Assembly (NCBI RefSeq): GCF_014207595.1
Contig: NZ_JACHGY010000001.1
Location: forward strand, 3,540,212 to 3,604,211
Reading direction: 5' to 3'
Source: Algisphaera agarilytica
GTDB lineage: Bacteria > Planctomycetota > Phycisphaerae > Phycisphaerales > Phycisphaeraceae
Length of the DNA stretch: 64,000 nucleotides
The notes beneath the pieces are model-generated. The model worked only from the letters and a program-made list of their open reading frames with translations, was not told the origin of the DNA and did no database searches. Numbering within the stretch: position 1 is the stretch's first letter; every line of letters starts with the position of its first letter. Made by a program: the position numbers and the translations under genes. Positions 34,339-43,326 of this stretch are shown here, in pieces.

Positions 34339-35313
34339 ATGATCCAGAGCCCACCCATGACCCAGACCCTCCTCGCCGCAGCCGAGCTGTGGCGTCCCAA
34401 CACCCAGTCGAGCACGATCGATTTTCAAGCCGGCTTCTACGGTGAGTGCGAAACGCTGCGGGGGGTTCCCTCGCAGAGCGCCATCGCCCTGGATCAGGGG
34501 CCGCTTGGCCAGGTCGCGTCGACCGGTCAGCCGATGATCATCGAAGAGCTGTCGGAGTTGGGGTTCCTGGTGGCCGAAGCGGCCGAAGCCCACGGCCTCG
34601 GTGCCGCGGCGTTGCTGCCCAGCTACACCCAGGGCAAAGTCGAGTCCATCCTTCTGATGTATTTCCGCCGAGGTGCCGACGCCAAGTGTGCGGTGGAGCT
34701 TTGGGCGGGCACCAAGGGGCGGTTTGAACTCAGCCTCGATCAGTCGTTCCACCTGGGGCTGGACCGTTTCGCACGCATCAGCCATTACGTGAACTTCCCC
34801 AAGGGCGCGGGGCTCCCGGGTCAGTGCTGGGAGACCGCGTTGCCCAGCATCGTGCCGGACCTGGCCACGGCCAAGGGTTTTCTGCGTTCTTCCGGCGCCG
34901 AGAGCGATGGGCTCGCGGTCGGACTGGGGCTGCCGATCATGCAGCGGACCGAGCTGCGGTCCGTGTTCCTGATGCTCTCCTCGGCGGCAACGCCGATCGC
35001 GAGGGTGCACGAAATCTGGATGGAAGACCCCGAGAAGCCCGGCGTCCTGACGCGGAGCCAGGGCGTCTACGGCGGATTGGTCGACCTGGCCAACGCCAGC
35101 AACGAATTGGTGTTCGCGGTTAGCGACAAAGACGGGCTGCCTGCCCGGGCGTGGTCCTCGGAGCAACCGGTGCTGCTCGACGGGATCGAAGCCATGAGCG
35201 AGGCCGGCCTTAAGCGTTTCGATGCGGTCCGCGATGCCGGCCTGAGTTACGCGCTGGCTTACCCTGTGGTGGTGGTGGACAGTGTCCGTGCGGTGGTGCT
35301 CTTGATGGGTTAA
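34339..35313 (+). CDS. Tandem GAF-domain protein in the nitrate operon
   Basis: About 324 residues, soluble. Two GAF-like halves are visible: residues about 20-150 (SAIALDQGPLGQVASTGQPM) and 150-320 (NFPKGAGLPGQCWETALPSI). The phrase LPGQCWETALP is a common GAF pattern. No kinase, cyclase, output or DNA-binding domain is present. The gene lies between nrtD and nasA and touches nasA at its stop (TAATG). A sensor or adaptor for nitrate, redox or nitric oxide is possible; no function can be assigned. Start codon uncertain: ATG 34339, ATG 34357 or TTG 34315. Confidence 0.75.
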   Translation: MIQSPPMTQTLLAAAELWRPNTQSSTIDFQAGFYGECETLRGVPSQSAIALDQGPLGQVASTGQPMIIEELSELGFLVAEAAEAHGLGAAALLPSYTQGKVESILLMYFRRGADAKCAVELWAGTKGRFELSLDQSFHLGLDRFARISHYVNFPKGAGLPGQCWETALPSIVPDLATAKGFLRSSGAESDGLAVGLGLPIMQRTELRSVFLMLSSAATPIARVHEIWMEDPEKPGVLTRSQGVYGGLVDLANASNELVFAVSDKDGLPARAWSSEQPVLLDGIEAMSEAGLKRFDAVRDAGLSYALAYPVVVVDSVRAVVLLMG

Positions 35314-37508
35314 TGGTGATTACGTCGCTCAACGTTATCCCGGATGTCGACTATGCTCCCGACACAGCGGAGCACATGACACGCGCAACCTGCCCGTATT
35401 GCGGCGTGGGCTGTGTCGTCGAGGTCAAGGTGCAGGGCGGACAGATGAAGTCGATCCACGCAGATGTGGAGGCGGCACCGAACTTCGGCATGATGTGCCC
35501 GAAGGGCGCGTTGCTGTTCAAGTCCGATGATGCTTCCCGGCGTCTGACCGAGCCGATGATCCGGGATGAGAAGGGCGGGCCGCTTCGCCCGGCGACCTGG
35601 GCCGAGGCGATCCGCAAGGTGGCTGATGGCATCAAGGACACGCTGACGCAACGCGGGCCCGACGCGGTGGCGTGGTACGGCTCGGGCCAGCTCGACACCG
35701 AGGCGTCGTTTCTATTCACCAAGCTGTTCAAGGGCTATCTGGGCAGCAACCACACCGATACCAACAGCCGTCTGTGCATGAGCAGTGCGGTGGCGGGCTA
35801 TGTTCGTAGCTTCGGCAGCGACGGGCCGCCGACGTGCTACGAAGACATGGACCTGGCCGACACGTTTTTCCTGATCGGGGCGAACATGACGGCGAACCAC
35901 CCGGTGCTGTTCAACCGCATCCGTCGGCGTCGCGCCACACACGAGGGCACGCGGATCATTGTCGTCGATCCCCGGCGGAGCAAGACCGCGGAGTTCGCGG
36001 ACCTCCACCTGGCGGTGAAGCCCGGCGGGGATGTCGCACTGCTTCGGCTGCTGGCCAAAGCCGCGCTGGACCGTGGCGACCTCGATCTGGATTACATCGA
36101 GCAGAGCGTTGAAGGGTTTGCCGAGTTGAAGCAGCAGCTCGATGAGCTGGACGTCGACGCGATGCTGGACGCTTGCGGCGTGCCCGCAGCGGACATCGAG
36201 CAGGCGGCGGAGTGGATGGGCGGCGGCCGCAAGCTGTTGAGCTGCTACTGCATGGGGACCAACCAGAGCAGCCGGGGGACCGACAAGAACACCGCGCTGA
36301 TCGACCTGCACCTCATGCTGGGCCAGGTCGGCAAGCCGGGGGCGGGGCCGTTCTCGCTCACGGGGCAACCCAACGCGATGGGCGGCCGCGAGGTGGGCTA
36401 CCTCGCTCACCAGCTCCCGGGGTACCGCAAGGTCACGGTGGACGCCGACCGTGAGGCGCTCGAGCAGGCCTGGGGCCTTGCCGAGGGCAGCATCGCTGCG
36501 GAGCCCGGTCGGCCCGCGGTCGAGATGTTCGACGCCGCGGCGCGGGGCGAGCTCGGCGTGTTGTGGGTCGCGTGCACGAACCCGGCGGTGAGCATGCCCG
36601 ATCTGGACGTCACGCAGCACGGCCTGCGGGAGACGCCGTTGGTCGTGGTGCAGGACTGCCTGAAAGACACCGAGACCGCGGCCTATGCCGACGTTTTGCT
36701 GCCCGCTGCGACGTGGGGCGAGAAACGCGGCACGATGACCAACAGCGAACGCCTCATCACCCGTAGCGATGCGGCGTTGCCCATCCCCGGTGAAGCACGG
36801 ACCGATTGGAAGATCGTCTGCGATATTGCTCAAGCCATGGGATTCCACGGCTTCGACTTTGCGGACAGCGACGAGGTGTGGGACGAGTTCCGCCGTTTGA
36901 CCGCCGATACCCTCTGCGACATGACGGGCATCACCAACGAGCAGCTCGATCAGCACGGCGGTACTCACTGGCCGTATCCCGCAGCCGCCGAGCGCCCCAC
37001 GCTTCGGCGTTATGTGGACGGCGTGTTCCCCACGCCTTCGGGCAAGGCCCGTCTCAGCACCGCGAGCTACGAGCCCACCGCTGAAACCGCTGACGATGAA
37101 TACCCGCTGAACCTGACCACGGGCCGTGTCGCTCAGCACTGGCACACCCGCGGTCGGACGGGACACGTACCCGAGCTCAACCGCTTTGCCCCGCACCCGG
37201 TTGCGGACGTGCACCCGTCCGATGCGGGAGGGTTTGGGCTGGTCGATGGCGATCTGGCGTGGGTTGAGTCTCGGCACGGCCGCGCTTTGGCCGAGGTATC
37301 GGTGACAACCAACACACGCCCCGGCCTGGTGTTTCTCCCGTTCCACTTCGGCGATACACTCCACCCCGAAACCGCGGCCAACTACGCCACGCACCGCGTG
37401 GTCGACGCGATTTCCAAGCAACCCGAGCTCAAGCACGCCGCCTGCCGCTTGGTCGCCGCACCCAACGAAACGTTCGCGAACCTCGACGAGGGGAGCCGAA
37501 ACGCATGA
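35313..37508 (+). CDS. nasA: Assimilatory nitrate reductase catalytic subunit
   Basis: 731 residues (710 if ATG 35376, which has GGAG close upstream, is used). The N-terminal 4Fe-4S site is CPYCGVGC plus the Cys in MMCPKG. The Mo-bis-MGD domains follow: NSRLCMSSAVAGY near residue 150 has the probable Mo-ligand Cys, then IVVDPRRSKTAEFAD. The C-terminal MGD-binding domain reads NLTTGRVAQHWHTRGRTG. It reduces nitrate to nitrite in the cytoplasm. A C-terminal [2Fe-2S] domain found in some NasA is absent, and no NasB-type gene is adjacent, so a ferredoxin or flavodoxin donor is likely. Overlaps nasT by four bases. Confidence 0.95.
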   Translation: MVITSLNVIPDVDYAPDTAEHMTRATCPYCGVGCVVEVKVQGGQMKSIHADVEAAPNFGMMCPKGALLFKSDDASRRLTEPMIRDEKGGPLRPATWAEAIRKVADGIKDTLTQRGPDAVAWYGSGQLDTEASFLFTKLFKGYLGSNHTDTNSRLCMSSAVAGYVRSFGSDGPPTCYEDMDLADTFFLIGANMTANHPVLFNRIRRRRATHEGTRIIVVDPRRSKTAEFADLHLAVKPGGDVALLRLLAKAALDRGDLDLDYIEQSVEGFAELKQQLDELDVDAMLDACGVPAADIEQAAEWMGGGRKLLSCYCMGTNQSSRGTDKNTALIDLHLMLGQVGKPGAGPFSLTGQPNAMGGREVGYLAHQLPGYRKVTVDADREALEQAWGLAEGSIAAEPGRPAVEMFDAAARGELGVLWVACTNPAVSMPDLDVTQHGLRETPLVVVQDCLKDTETAAYADVLLPAATWGEKRGTMTNSERLITRSDAALPIPGEARTDWKIVCDIAQAMGFHGFDFADSDEVWDEFRRLTADTLCDMTGITNEQLDQHGGTHWPYPAAAERPTLRRYVDGVFPTPSGKARLSTASYEPTAETADDEYPLNLTTGRVAQHWHTRGRTGHVPELNRFAPHPVADVHPSDAGGFGLVDGDLAWVESRHGRALAEVSVTTNTRPGLVFLPFHFGDTLHPETAANYATHRVVDAISKQPELKHAACRLVAAPNETFANLDEGSRNA

Positions 37509-38131
37509 GTACGCCCCAGAAACCCCTACGCATCATGATTGCCGATGACGACGCCGCCCGTGCGCAAACGCTCTCGGCGGCGCTGGCGGAGACGGGCTAC
37601 GAAATCGTGGCGGTGACCGGGGGCGACACCCACCTGCACACGCTTGTGGCCGACAGCGAACCCGATCTGGTGCTCATCAACACCGAATCGCCCAGCCGTG
37701 ACACCCTCGAACAGCTGACCACCATCCACCACAAGCAGCCGCGCCCGGTGGTGATGTTCGCCAGCGATGAAGACCGCGACACCATCCGGGCCGCGGTGAA
37801 AGCGGGCGTCTCCGCTTACGTGACACACGGCATCGCCAATTCGCGGGTCGCGTCGGTCATCGAGACGGCGATCGCCCAGTTCAACCAACACCAGAGCGTG
37901 GTGGATGAGCTCAAGAAAACCAAACAGACACTTGAGGAGCGGAAGGTTCTCGACCGGGCCAAGGGCATCCTCATGAAACGACGGTCTTGCTCGGAGGAAG
38001 AAGCTTTCGCCTTGCTCCGCCAGGCCGCGATGAATCACAAGAAACGCCTGGGCCAGGTCGCCGAAGAAATTGTTCAAGCGGCGGCTTTGCTGGATGCGGA
38101 TGCGGGCGTTGTTAAAGGAGTCAGGCCATGA
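37505..38131 (+). CDS. nasT: NasT-like ANTAR antiterminator with degenerate receiver domain
   Basis: 208 residues. An N-terminal receiver-like domain (about 8-125) has the acidic triad ADDD at 13-16, but the usual phospho-accepting Asp is Asn59 (LVLINTESPSRD). A C-terminal ANTAR RNA-binding domain (about 140-205) reads LDRAKGILMKRRSCSEEEAF then LLRQAAMNHKKRLGQVAEEI. ANTAR proteins bind paired hexaloop hairpins in leader RNA and stop terminators forming. Matching hairpins lie before nirA, nrtA and the porin gene. NasT in known systems is held by NasS without nitrate; loss of the Asp fits control by binding rather than phosphorylation. Overlaps nasS by four bases. Confidence 0.93.
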   Translation: MSTPQKPLRIMIADDDAARAQTLSAALAETGYEIVAVTGGDTHLHTLVADSEPDLVLINTESPSRDTLEQLTTIHHKQPRPVVMFASDEDRDTIRAAVKAGVSAYVTHGIANSRVASVIETAIAQFNQHQSVVDELKKTKQTLEERKVLDRAKGILMKRRSCSEEEAFALLRQAAMNHKKRLGQVAEEIVQAAALLDADAGVVKGVRP

Positions 38132-39372
38132 TCGACCAAGCAGAACCGATAGTCATTGAAAAGCCGGATCTGCAGATCGGATTTATTCCGCTCTCCGATT
38201 GTGCGCCGCTGGTCGCCGCTTACGAAAAGGGTTTCTTCGAGCACGAAGGGCTGCGGGTGACGCTGTGTCGTGAGCGCTCGTGGGCCAGCATCCGGGACAA
38301 GACCGCCTTTGGCGTTTACGACGCGTCGCAGATGCTCTACCCCATGCCCCTCGCGTCCACGCTGGGGGTCGGCGGTGCGGCGGTGCCGATGATGAGCGCG
38401 TTGTGCCTGAGCCTGGGCGGGAACGCGATCACCGTCAGCGAATCGCTCTACGCCGAGATGCTTTCCGCAGCGGGCGAGGCGGGGCTCGATGAAGAACGGT
38501 CGGCATTCGTGCTCAGCGACGTGATCAAGCGTCGGGCCCAGAACGGCGAACCGGCCATCACGCTGGGCTGCGTCTTCCCCACGAGCACCCACCACTACGA
38601 ACTCCGCCACTGGCTCAGCGCCGCGGGCGTGGATTGCGATCTGGATGTCCGCCTTCAGGTGGTTCCTCCGCCGGACATGCCCGACGCCATGCGGGAAGGG
38701 CGGATCGACGGATTCTGCGTGGGCGAGCCCTGGAACTCGATCACGGTCCAGCGGGGCTGGGGCCGGATCGTTATGACCAAACACAAGCTGTGGAACAACG
38801 CCCCGGAGAAAGTCCTCGGCGTGACCACCGCCTGGGCCGAGCAACATCCGGCCACCCACCTCGCACTGATCCGCGCGATCATCGCGGCCTCCGCCTGGTG
38901 CGACGACGAAGCCAACCGCGAAGAGCTGGCCCGCATGATTGCGTCCGAGCACTACGTGGACGTGCCCTACGAAGCGGTTCGTCCCTCGATGATGGGGCAG
39001 CTCAGCCTGTCGCAGAACGGCCCGGTTTGGGACTGCTCGGACTTCATGGTCTTCAACCGCTACGCCGCGAACTTCCCCTGGGTGTCCCACGGCCGGACGT
39101 TCCTGGAGAAGATGGCCGACGCGGGCCAGATCGATCCGAACGACCACCCCGCACAAGAATACGACCGGCTCGCGGCTCAGGTGTTGCAGCCCAACCTCTA
39201 CCGCAAGGCGTGCGCAGAGCTGGACTTGCCCTACCCGCTGATCGACCACAAGCCCGAAGGCGTGCACAACGAGGCGTGGAGCCTGACCCAAGCGACACGG
39301 CCTATCGTAATGGGCCCCGACCAGATATTCCCCAGCCAGGCCTCGCCGGTCGAGGTGTCCTCCGACCCTTGA
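38128..39372 (+). CDS. nasS: NasS-like cytoplasmic nitrate sensor
   Basis: 414 residues, homologous to the NrtA binding protein along its length (LQIGFIPLSDCAPLVAAYEKGFF, FPTSTHHYELRHWLSAAGV, FCVGEPWNSITV) but lacking a signal peptide. In known NasS/NasT pairs this protein binds nitrate or nitrite in the cytoplasm and releases NasT. The ATGA overlap with nasT supports formation of a stoichiometric complex. It ends 145 bases before the porin start, with an ANTAR hairpin and terminator in between. Confidence 0.92.
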   Translation: MIDQAEPIVIEKPDLQIGFIPLSDCAPLVAAYEKGFFEHEGLRVTLCRERSWASIRDKTAFGVYDASQMLYPMPLASTLGVGGAAVPMMSALCLSLGGNAITVSESLYAEMLSAAGEAGLDEERSAFVLSDVIKRRAQNGEPAITLGCVFPTSTHHYELRHWLSAAGVDCDLDVRLQVVPPPDMPDAMREGRIDGFCVGEPWNSITVQRGWGRIVMTKHKLWNNAPEKVLGVTTAWAEQHPATHLALIRAIIAASAWCDDEANREELARMIASEHYVDVPYEAVRPSMMGQLSLSQNGPVWDCSDFMVFNRYAANFPWVSHGRTFLEKMADAGQIDPNDHPAQEYDRLAAQVLQPNLYRKACAELDLPYPLIDHKPEGVHNEAWSLTQATRPIVMGPDQIFPSQASPVEVSSDP

Positions 39373-39420
39373 TCGCATGAACCGGCCTCTTCCTGAGTGA
39401 AGAACCCCACAGTTTGTTCA

Positions 39421-39436
39421 TCCGCAACGGCGCGGA
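39421..39436 (+). promoter_or_regulatory. ANTAR-type hexaloop hairpin in front of the porin gene
   Basis: Stem TCCGC / GCGGA closes hexaloop AACGGC, the same loop as in the nirA leader, with A1 and G4. A second hexaloop hairpin upstream, TCTTC-CTGAGT-GAAGA (39388-39403), lacks the A1/G4 bases. A terminator follows 15 bases later. This suggests that transcription from nasS into the porin gene is also under NasT control. Confidence 0.72.
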
Positions 39437-39451
39437 CCCCTAACCACACCC

Positions 39452-39500
39452 TCCGCTCGGCGGCACGGCCTGTGTTGCGCCCGAGCGGATACTTTTATTT
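39452..39500 (+). terminator. Intrinsic terminator between nasS and the porin gene
   Basis: TCCGCTCGG (39452-39460) pairs perfectly with CCGAGCGGA (39481-39489) around a 20-base loop. The T-rich tail TACTTTTATTT follows. It lies immediately before the porin ribosome-binding site, so it must be bypassed for porin expression from upstream. Its left arm TCCGC is also complementary to the right arm of the hexaloop hairpin. Confidence 0.75.
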
Positions 39501-39516
39501 GAAAGAGAGTTTTGTG

Positions 39517-40803
39517 ATGAGTTTGTTTTCGAAGTTTCGACCTAGCCTGGTCCCGTACACGTTGTGTATGGGCGCGGTTGCGTTCCCTGCGTTGGGGCAG
39601 GCTGAGGGAGATGCCCCGGCAACATTGGAAGACGATACGACGCAAACCTTTGCCGACGCGATCATGTCCGGCACCGTGAAGCTGAACGTCCGGGCCCGGG
39701 CCGAGATTGTCGAACAAGACAACCTCGACAACGCCTACGCCTACACCATCCGCACCCGCCTCGGTTACCTGACCGAAGAATACGAAGGCTTCCAGTTTTA
39801 CGTTGAGTTCGAAGACGTGACCGCGGCCGACGACGATCTGTACAACGACGGCCCCGGTGAAAGCACCGCCGGCCTGAACCGCGCCGTCGTCGCCGACCCC
39901 GAGGTGACCGAGCTCAACGAGGCTTGGGCCCAGTACAGCAACGCCGAACTCGCGGGCCTCAAGGTGAAGGCCGGCCGTCAAGTGATCGCGCTCGACGACC
40001 AACGCTTCATCGGCCACGTCGGCTGGCGCCAGGACAACCAGACCTTCGACGCCGTGCGTGCTTCCAGCAACCTCGGGCTCGAAGGCTTCGATCTCACCGG
40101 CGGCTACATCAACCGCGTGAACCGCATCTTCGGTGAAGAAGCCGACTTCAAAGACACCGAAATCGTCTTCGTCAACGGCTCCTACAAGATCAAGGACGTG
40201 GGCAAGCTCACCGGCTTCGGCTACTTCCTCGACATCGAAGATTCGCCCGCCAACTCCAACGACACCGTGGGTGTCCGTCTGGCCGGCAGCAAGCCCCTGG
40301 GCGATAGCGGCATGTCGCTGGCCTACGCAGGTAGCTTCGCTTACCAGGAAGACACCGGCGACAACCCGACCGACTACGACGCCATGTACTACGCCATCGA
40401 CCTGGGCCTGAAGGTCCCCGAGACCGGCACGTTCGGCGTGGGCTACGAAGTCCTGGGCTCGGACGACGGCAACTTCGCGTTCCGCACCCCGCTCGCGACC
40501 CTGCACAAGTTCAACGGCTTCGCGGACGTCTTCCTCGTCACGCCCGCCGACGGCCTGGAAGACTTCTACATCTACTACGGTATCCCGTTCCCCAAGGAAT
40601 GGAAGATGAAGGGTAAGCTGGTCTACCACTACTTCGGTGGCAACGACTCCATCGGCAAGTTCGGCCAAGAGTTCGACGCCGTCGTGACCAAGAAGCTCAG
40701 CAGTAACCTCAGCCTGGGCGCCAAGCTCGCCTACTTCGACGGCGACGAGGCCGGCTTCGCTGACCGCACCAAGCTCACCATCGACCTCACGTTTGCGTTC
40801 TAA
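39517..40803 (+). CDS. Outer-membrane beta-barrel porin (alginate-export-like), probably for nitrate
   Basis: About 428 residues. A signal peptide ends near PALGQAEG. The remainder shows alternating polar/hydrophobic strands typical of beta-barrels: VKLNVRARAEIVEQ, TIRTRLGYLTEEYEGFQFYV, LKVKAGRQVIALDDQRFIG. It ends in Phe (IDLTFAF), the outer-membrane insertion signal. The sequence resembles Alginate_exp-type porins. Being the last gene of the nitrate operon behind an ANTAR hairpin, it probably lets nitrate cross the outer membrane. AGAGAG at 39504-39509 supports ATG 39517 over the longer frame. Confidence 0.82.
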   Translation: MSLFSKFRPSLVPYTLCMGAVAFPALGQAEGDAPATLEDDTTQTFADAIMSGTVKLNVRARAEIVEQDNLDNAYAYTIRTRLGYLTEEYEGFQFYVEFEDVTAADDDLYNDGPGESTAGLNRAVVADPEVTELNEAWAQYSNAELAGLKVKAGRQVIALDDQRFIGHVGWRQDNQTFDAVRASSNLGLEGFDLTGGYINRVNRIFGEEADFKDTEIVFVNGSYKIKDVGKLTGFGYFLDIEDSPANSNDTVGVRLAGSKPLGDSGMSLAYAGSFAYQEDTGDNPTDYDAMYYAIDLGLKVPETGTFGVGYEVLGSDDGNFAFRTPLATLHKFNGFADVFLVTPADGLEDFYIYYGIPFPKEWKMKGKLVYHYFGGNDSIGKFGQEFDAVVTKKLSSNLSLGAKLAYFDGDEAGFADRTKLTIDLTFAF

Positions 40804-40827
40804 TTCGAACCGCATTCGTGAAACACC

Positions 40828-40863
40828 AAAGCCGCGGCGAGTCATCCTCGTCGCGGCTTTTTT
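40828..40863 (+). terminator. Intrinsic terminator of the nitrate operon
   Basis: AGCCGCGGCGAG pairs with CTCGTCGCGGCT (one G-U) around TCATC, followed by a run of T to 40863. It lies 25 bases behind the porin stop and closes the nrt/nas unit. It may also block read-through from the convergent GH16 gene. Confidence 0.9.
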
Positions 40864-40889
40864 ATGTCTCGTCTGAAGTAGCTGTCTGA

Positions 40890-42425
40890 CTAAGCCCGGC
40901 GTCGGTAAAGCACGCCCGCACCCAGGAGAAGCAGCAGGGCGCTGCCGGGCTCGGGGATATTCACGTTGGCGCCGAGCCCGCTGGCGGACTGCCCGAAGTT
41001 GTCCTGCCAGACCGTATAGTCAGCCGCATCGATGACCCCGTTGCCGTTGCCATCCGCGGCCAAGTCGGTGGTCGAGCCGAAGCTGTCCTGCCAGACAGTG
41101 TAGTCCGCCGCGTCGACCACGCCGTTGTTGTTGTAGTCGCCCGCCAGCGCGATCGCGAGCGATTCGGTCAGCGAGACGCTGTCGACCCACACGGCTCCGC
41201 CCTGGTTGTTGGGCTGAATAAACTCGAAGCCCACGTTCACGGACACCGCGTCGGAGGGCGCTACCCCCGTGAGCTCACGGAGCAGCCAGGTGTTGTTGTT
41301 GATCGAGCCGTCGGCAATCACGCCGCCCTCGCTGCCCAGCGAGTTGTTGTTGCCGTCGAAAAACTCCATCCACATAACCAGCAGATTGTTGGTGCCGGTG
41401 ATCGAGTCGTTGCTGTTGATCCGGACGTTGGCGCTCAGCGTGTATTCGCTGTCGCCGGTGACCGAGACGCCGCTCTGGATGAGTTTGCTCGAGGCGAAGC
41501 CGAAGAGTTTGATTGCGTGGTCGCCGAAGCCGTCGAAGGCGTGACTGCCCTCGGGGTCGTGGCTTTCCACGAAGGTATTTCCGGTCCGTAGCCAGCCGTT
41601 GGAGTTGTTCGAAAACTCGCCGTTGGTCAGCAGGTTGGTGACGTTGCCGGTCTGCTGATAAGCCCGGACGTAGTCGATGTCGAAGGTGTTGGGGAACTGG
41701 GTTGTGCCGTCGGGGTTGCCGTCGAAGAACCCGCCGACGGCCGTGTTGAGGATAACGCTCATCGGGGTGGAGGAGATCGGGGCCATGTCGGGCGTGACCG
41801 TGAAATGGTTGACCCCATCCACGAAATAACGGATCGCCCGCGTGTCCCACTCCACGGCATACTCGTGGAAATCGTCGGCCCACGGCCCCTGGCCCGCGGG
41901 GGCGTGGTATTCCCCGAAGACGAATTGGCTGAAGTTGGGCACGTTGTTCCAGTGGTAGGCGCTGCTCACCACGTTGGGGCGAGACCCGCCGTGCTCCATG
42001 ATGTCGATCTCGCCGCCCAACGGCCAGGGCGTATCACGCGGCAGCAGCCACGCCGCCGGCCAGATCCCTTTGGTGGTCGGGATGCGGGCCATGACCTCGA
42101 ATCGGCCGTAGGCCTGGCTGTAGTTGCTTTCCAGGCGGGCCGAGCGATACGCCTTGCCATCCAGGGGCTCATCCGTTGCCGTGATCCGCAAGACCGACCT
42201 CCCCTCGGTCTGCGCGATCGCGGCTTGTTCGGGAATGTAGTACTGGAGCTCGTCGTTGAAGCTGTCCCGACGGGTAAGCACATCCCAGTCGGTCGTGTTG
42301 ATGCTCGGAGCATCGAACTCGTCGGCCCACGTCAACTGCCATTGCGCCGTTAGCAAACTTGGCCTAGCCGTAATTAGGATCACCACGGCTAGACCAATAT
42401 GCTTGGCTCGATAACCTCTTCTCAT
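40890..42425 (-). CDS. Secreted GH16 beta-glucanase with dockerin-like repeats and PEP-CTERM anchor
   Basis: 511 residues with a signal peptide. The GH16 domain (about 28-265) has the catalytic motif GEIDIMEHGG near residue 140, of the laminarinase/lichenase type. A carbohydrate-binding-like beta-sandwich follows (about 270-430). Next come two EF-hand-like repeats, NNNGVVDAADYTVWQ and GNGVIDAADYTVWQ, resembling dockerin calcium loops. The C-terminal sorting signal is VNIPEPGSALLLLL...YRRRA. The enzyme should be exported and processed by an exosortase, which is not in the window. Laminarin (beta-1,3-glucan) is the likeliest substrate. Confidence 0.88.
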   Translation of the reverse strand: MRRGYRAKHIGLAVVILITARPSLLTAQWQLTWADEFDAPSINTTDWDVLTRRDSFNDELQYYIPEQAAIAQTEGRSVLRITATDEPLDGKAYRSARLESNYSQAYGRFEVMARIPTTKGIWPAAWLLPRDTPWPLGGEIDIMEHGGSRPNVVSSAYHWNNVPNFSQFVFGEYHAPAGQGPWADDFHEYAVEWDTRAIRYFVDGVNHFTVTPDMAPISSTPMSVILNTAVGGFFDGNPDGTTQFPNTFDIDYVRAYQQTGNVTNLLTNGEFSNNSNGWLRTGNTFVESHDPEGSHAFDGFGDHAIKLFGFASSKLIQSGVSVTGDSEYTLSANVRINSNDSITGTNNLLVMWMEFFDGNNNSLGSEGGVIADGSINNNTWLLRELTGVAPSDAVSVNVGFEFIQPNNQGGAVWVDSVSLTESLAIALAGDYNNNGVVDAADYTVWQDSFGSTTDLAADGNGNGVIDAADYTVWQDNFGQSASGLGANVNIPEPGSALLLLLGAGVLYRRRA

Positions 42426-42489
42426 GAAATACACCTGTCGAGAGACTAATTCAGGCTGTCAGAGCGATAGGTTTTGTAAATTGAACGAA

Positions 42490-43317
42490 TCAGTCGGGGC
42501 GGACGTTCTTCTTCAGCAGTGTGCCGCGTTGATTGATCTGGGCGTGACCGTCACCGAACAGGCCGTTGACCGAACCTTCGTCACTCCCATCAGACTTATC
42601 GCCCGCTCCGTGACGCCAACGCAGATCGCCTTCTCCATCACCGAAATTCCGGTCCTTATTAGCACCTTCAATAATCGGGTCCTCATTGTCCGCACTACCA
42701 GAATTGTAGTAGTCGTCGGGACTCCAAAGGTCTGCTGGTGTCCTGCCGCCTCCATCAAGACGGTCAAGCGCAGCGTAGCTATCGCCATCATCTTGGCTGG
42801 GATTGCCGGTATTCTGCATCGCGTCTGCAATGAACAAGATTTCGGTTGGGCGTTTCATTTGATACATCGGATATTGACCGAGAGCCGTCGCAAATCCATT
42901 GAACCAGACCGGGAAGATGAGTGGGTGTGCACCGTAATGAAGGCGGCCGCTATCAATGATCGCTGAGGGGCATTGCATGACGGGGCTGGGCAGGTTTTTC
43001 CCGCCACCGACATAGGTGTTGGCAGCGTCTCCGGAGATATAGGCAGAAACTTGTACCACCCAATCACTTTCTTGATCTCCTGCGGCGCCTCCGCCATAGA
43101 AGCTGACGGGAAGAAGTTCATCGTGATCCTGGGCGTACGCATAAAGACCAACGCCGATCTGACGCAGGTTCGAGAGGCATGCCATATCACGGGCAGAACT
43201 GCGGGCCGCCCCTAGAGCGGGGAGCAGAATGCCGATGAGCAGGGCGATGATGCTGATCACAACTAGCAGCTCAATCAGGGTGAAGGCGGAGCGTGTTTGG
43301 GGCTGATGGAGTTTCAT
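42490..43317 (-). CDS. Prepilin-like protein with H-X9-DG domain (DUF1559-like)
   Basis: 275 residues. The type IV prepilin signal SAFTLIELLVVISIIALLIG is at about 10-30, cut by prepilin peptidase before Phe. An extracytoplasmic domain ends in RWRHGAG...NGLFGDGHA, the H-X9-DG type segment of planctomycete prepilin-processing-associated proteins. Such proteins occur in tens of copies in planctomycete genomes, and their role (pseudopilus or surface fibre) is unclear. It is a paralogue of the next gene upstream, so a local duplication is likely. Confidence 0.88.
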   Translation of the reverse strand: MKLHQPQTRSAFTLIELLVVISIIALLIGILLPALGAARSSARDMACLSNLRQIGVGLYAYAQDHDELLPVSFYGGGAAGDQESDWVVQVSAYISGDAANTYVGGGKNLPSPVMQCPSAIIDSGRLHYGAHPLIFPVWFNGFATALGQYPMYQMKRPTEILFIADAMQNTGNPSQDDGDSYAALDRLDGGGRTPADLWSPDDYYNSGSADNEDPIIEGANKDRNFGDGEGDLRWRHGAGDKSDGSDEGSVNGLFGDGHAQINQRGTLLKKNVRPD

Positions 43318-43326
43318 GATCCAATC

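Noticed and set aside
33163..35166. 667-codon leftward frame opposite nrtD and the GAF gene
   Set aside because: Opposite strand has clear Walker and GAF motifs; this frame has none.
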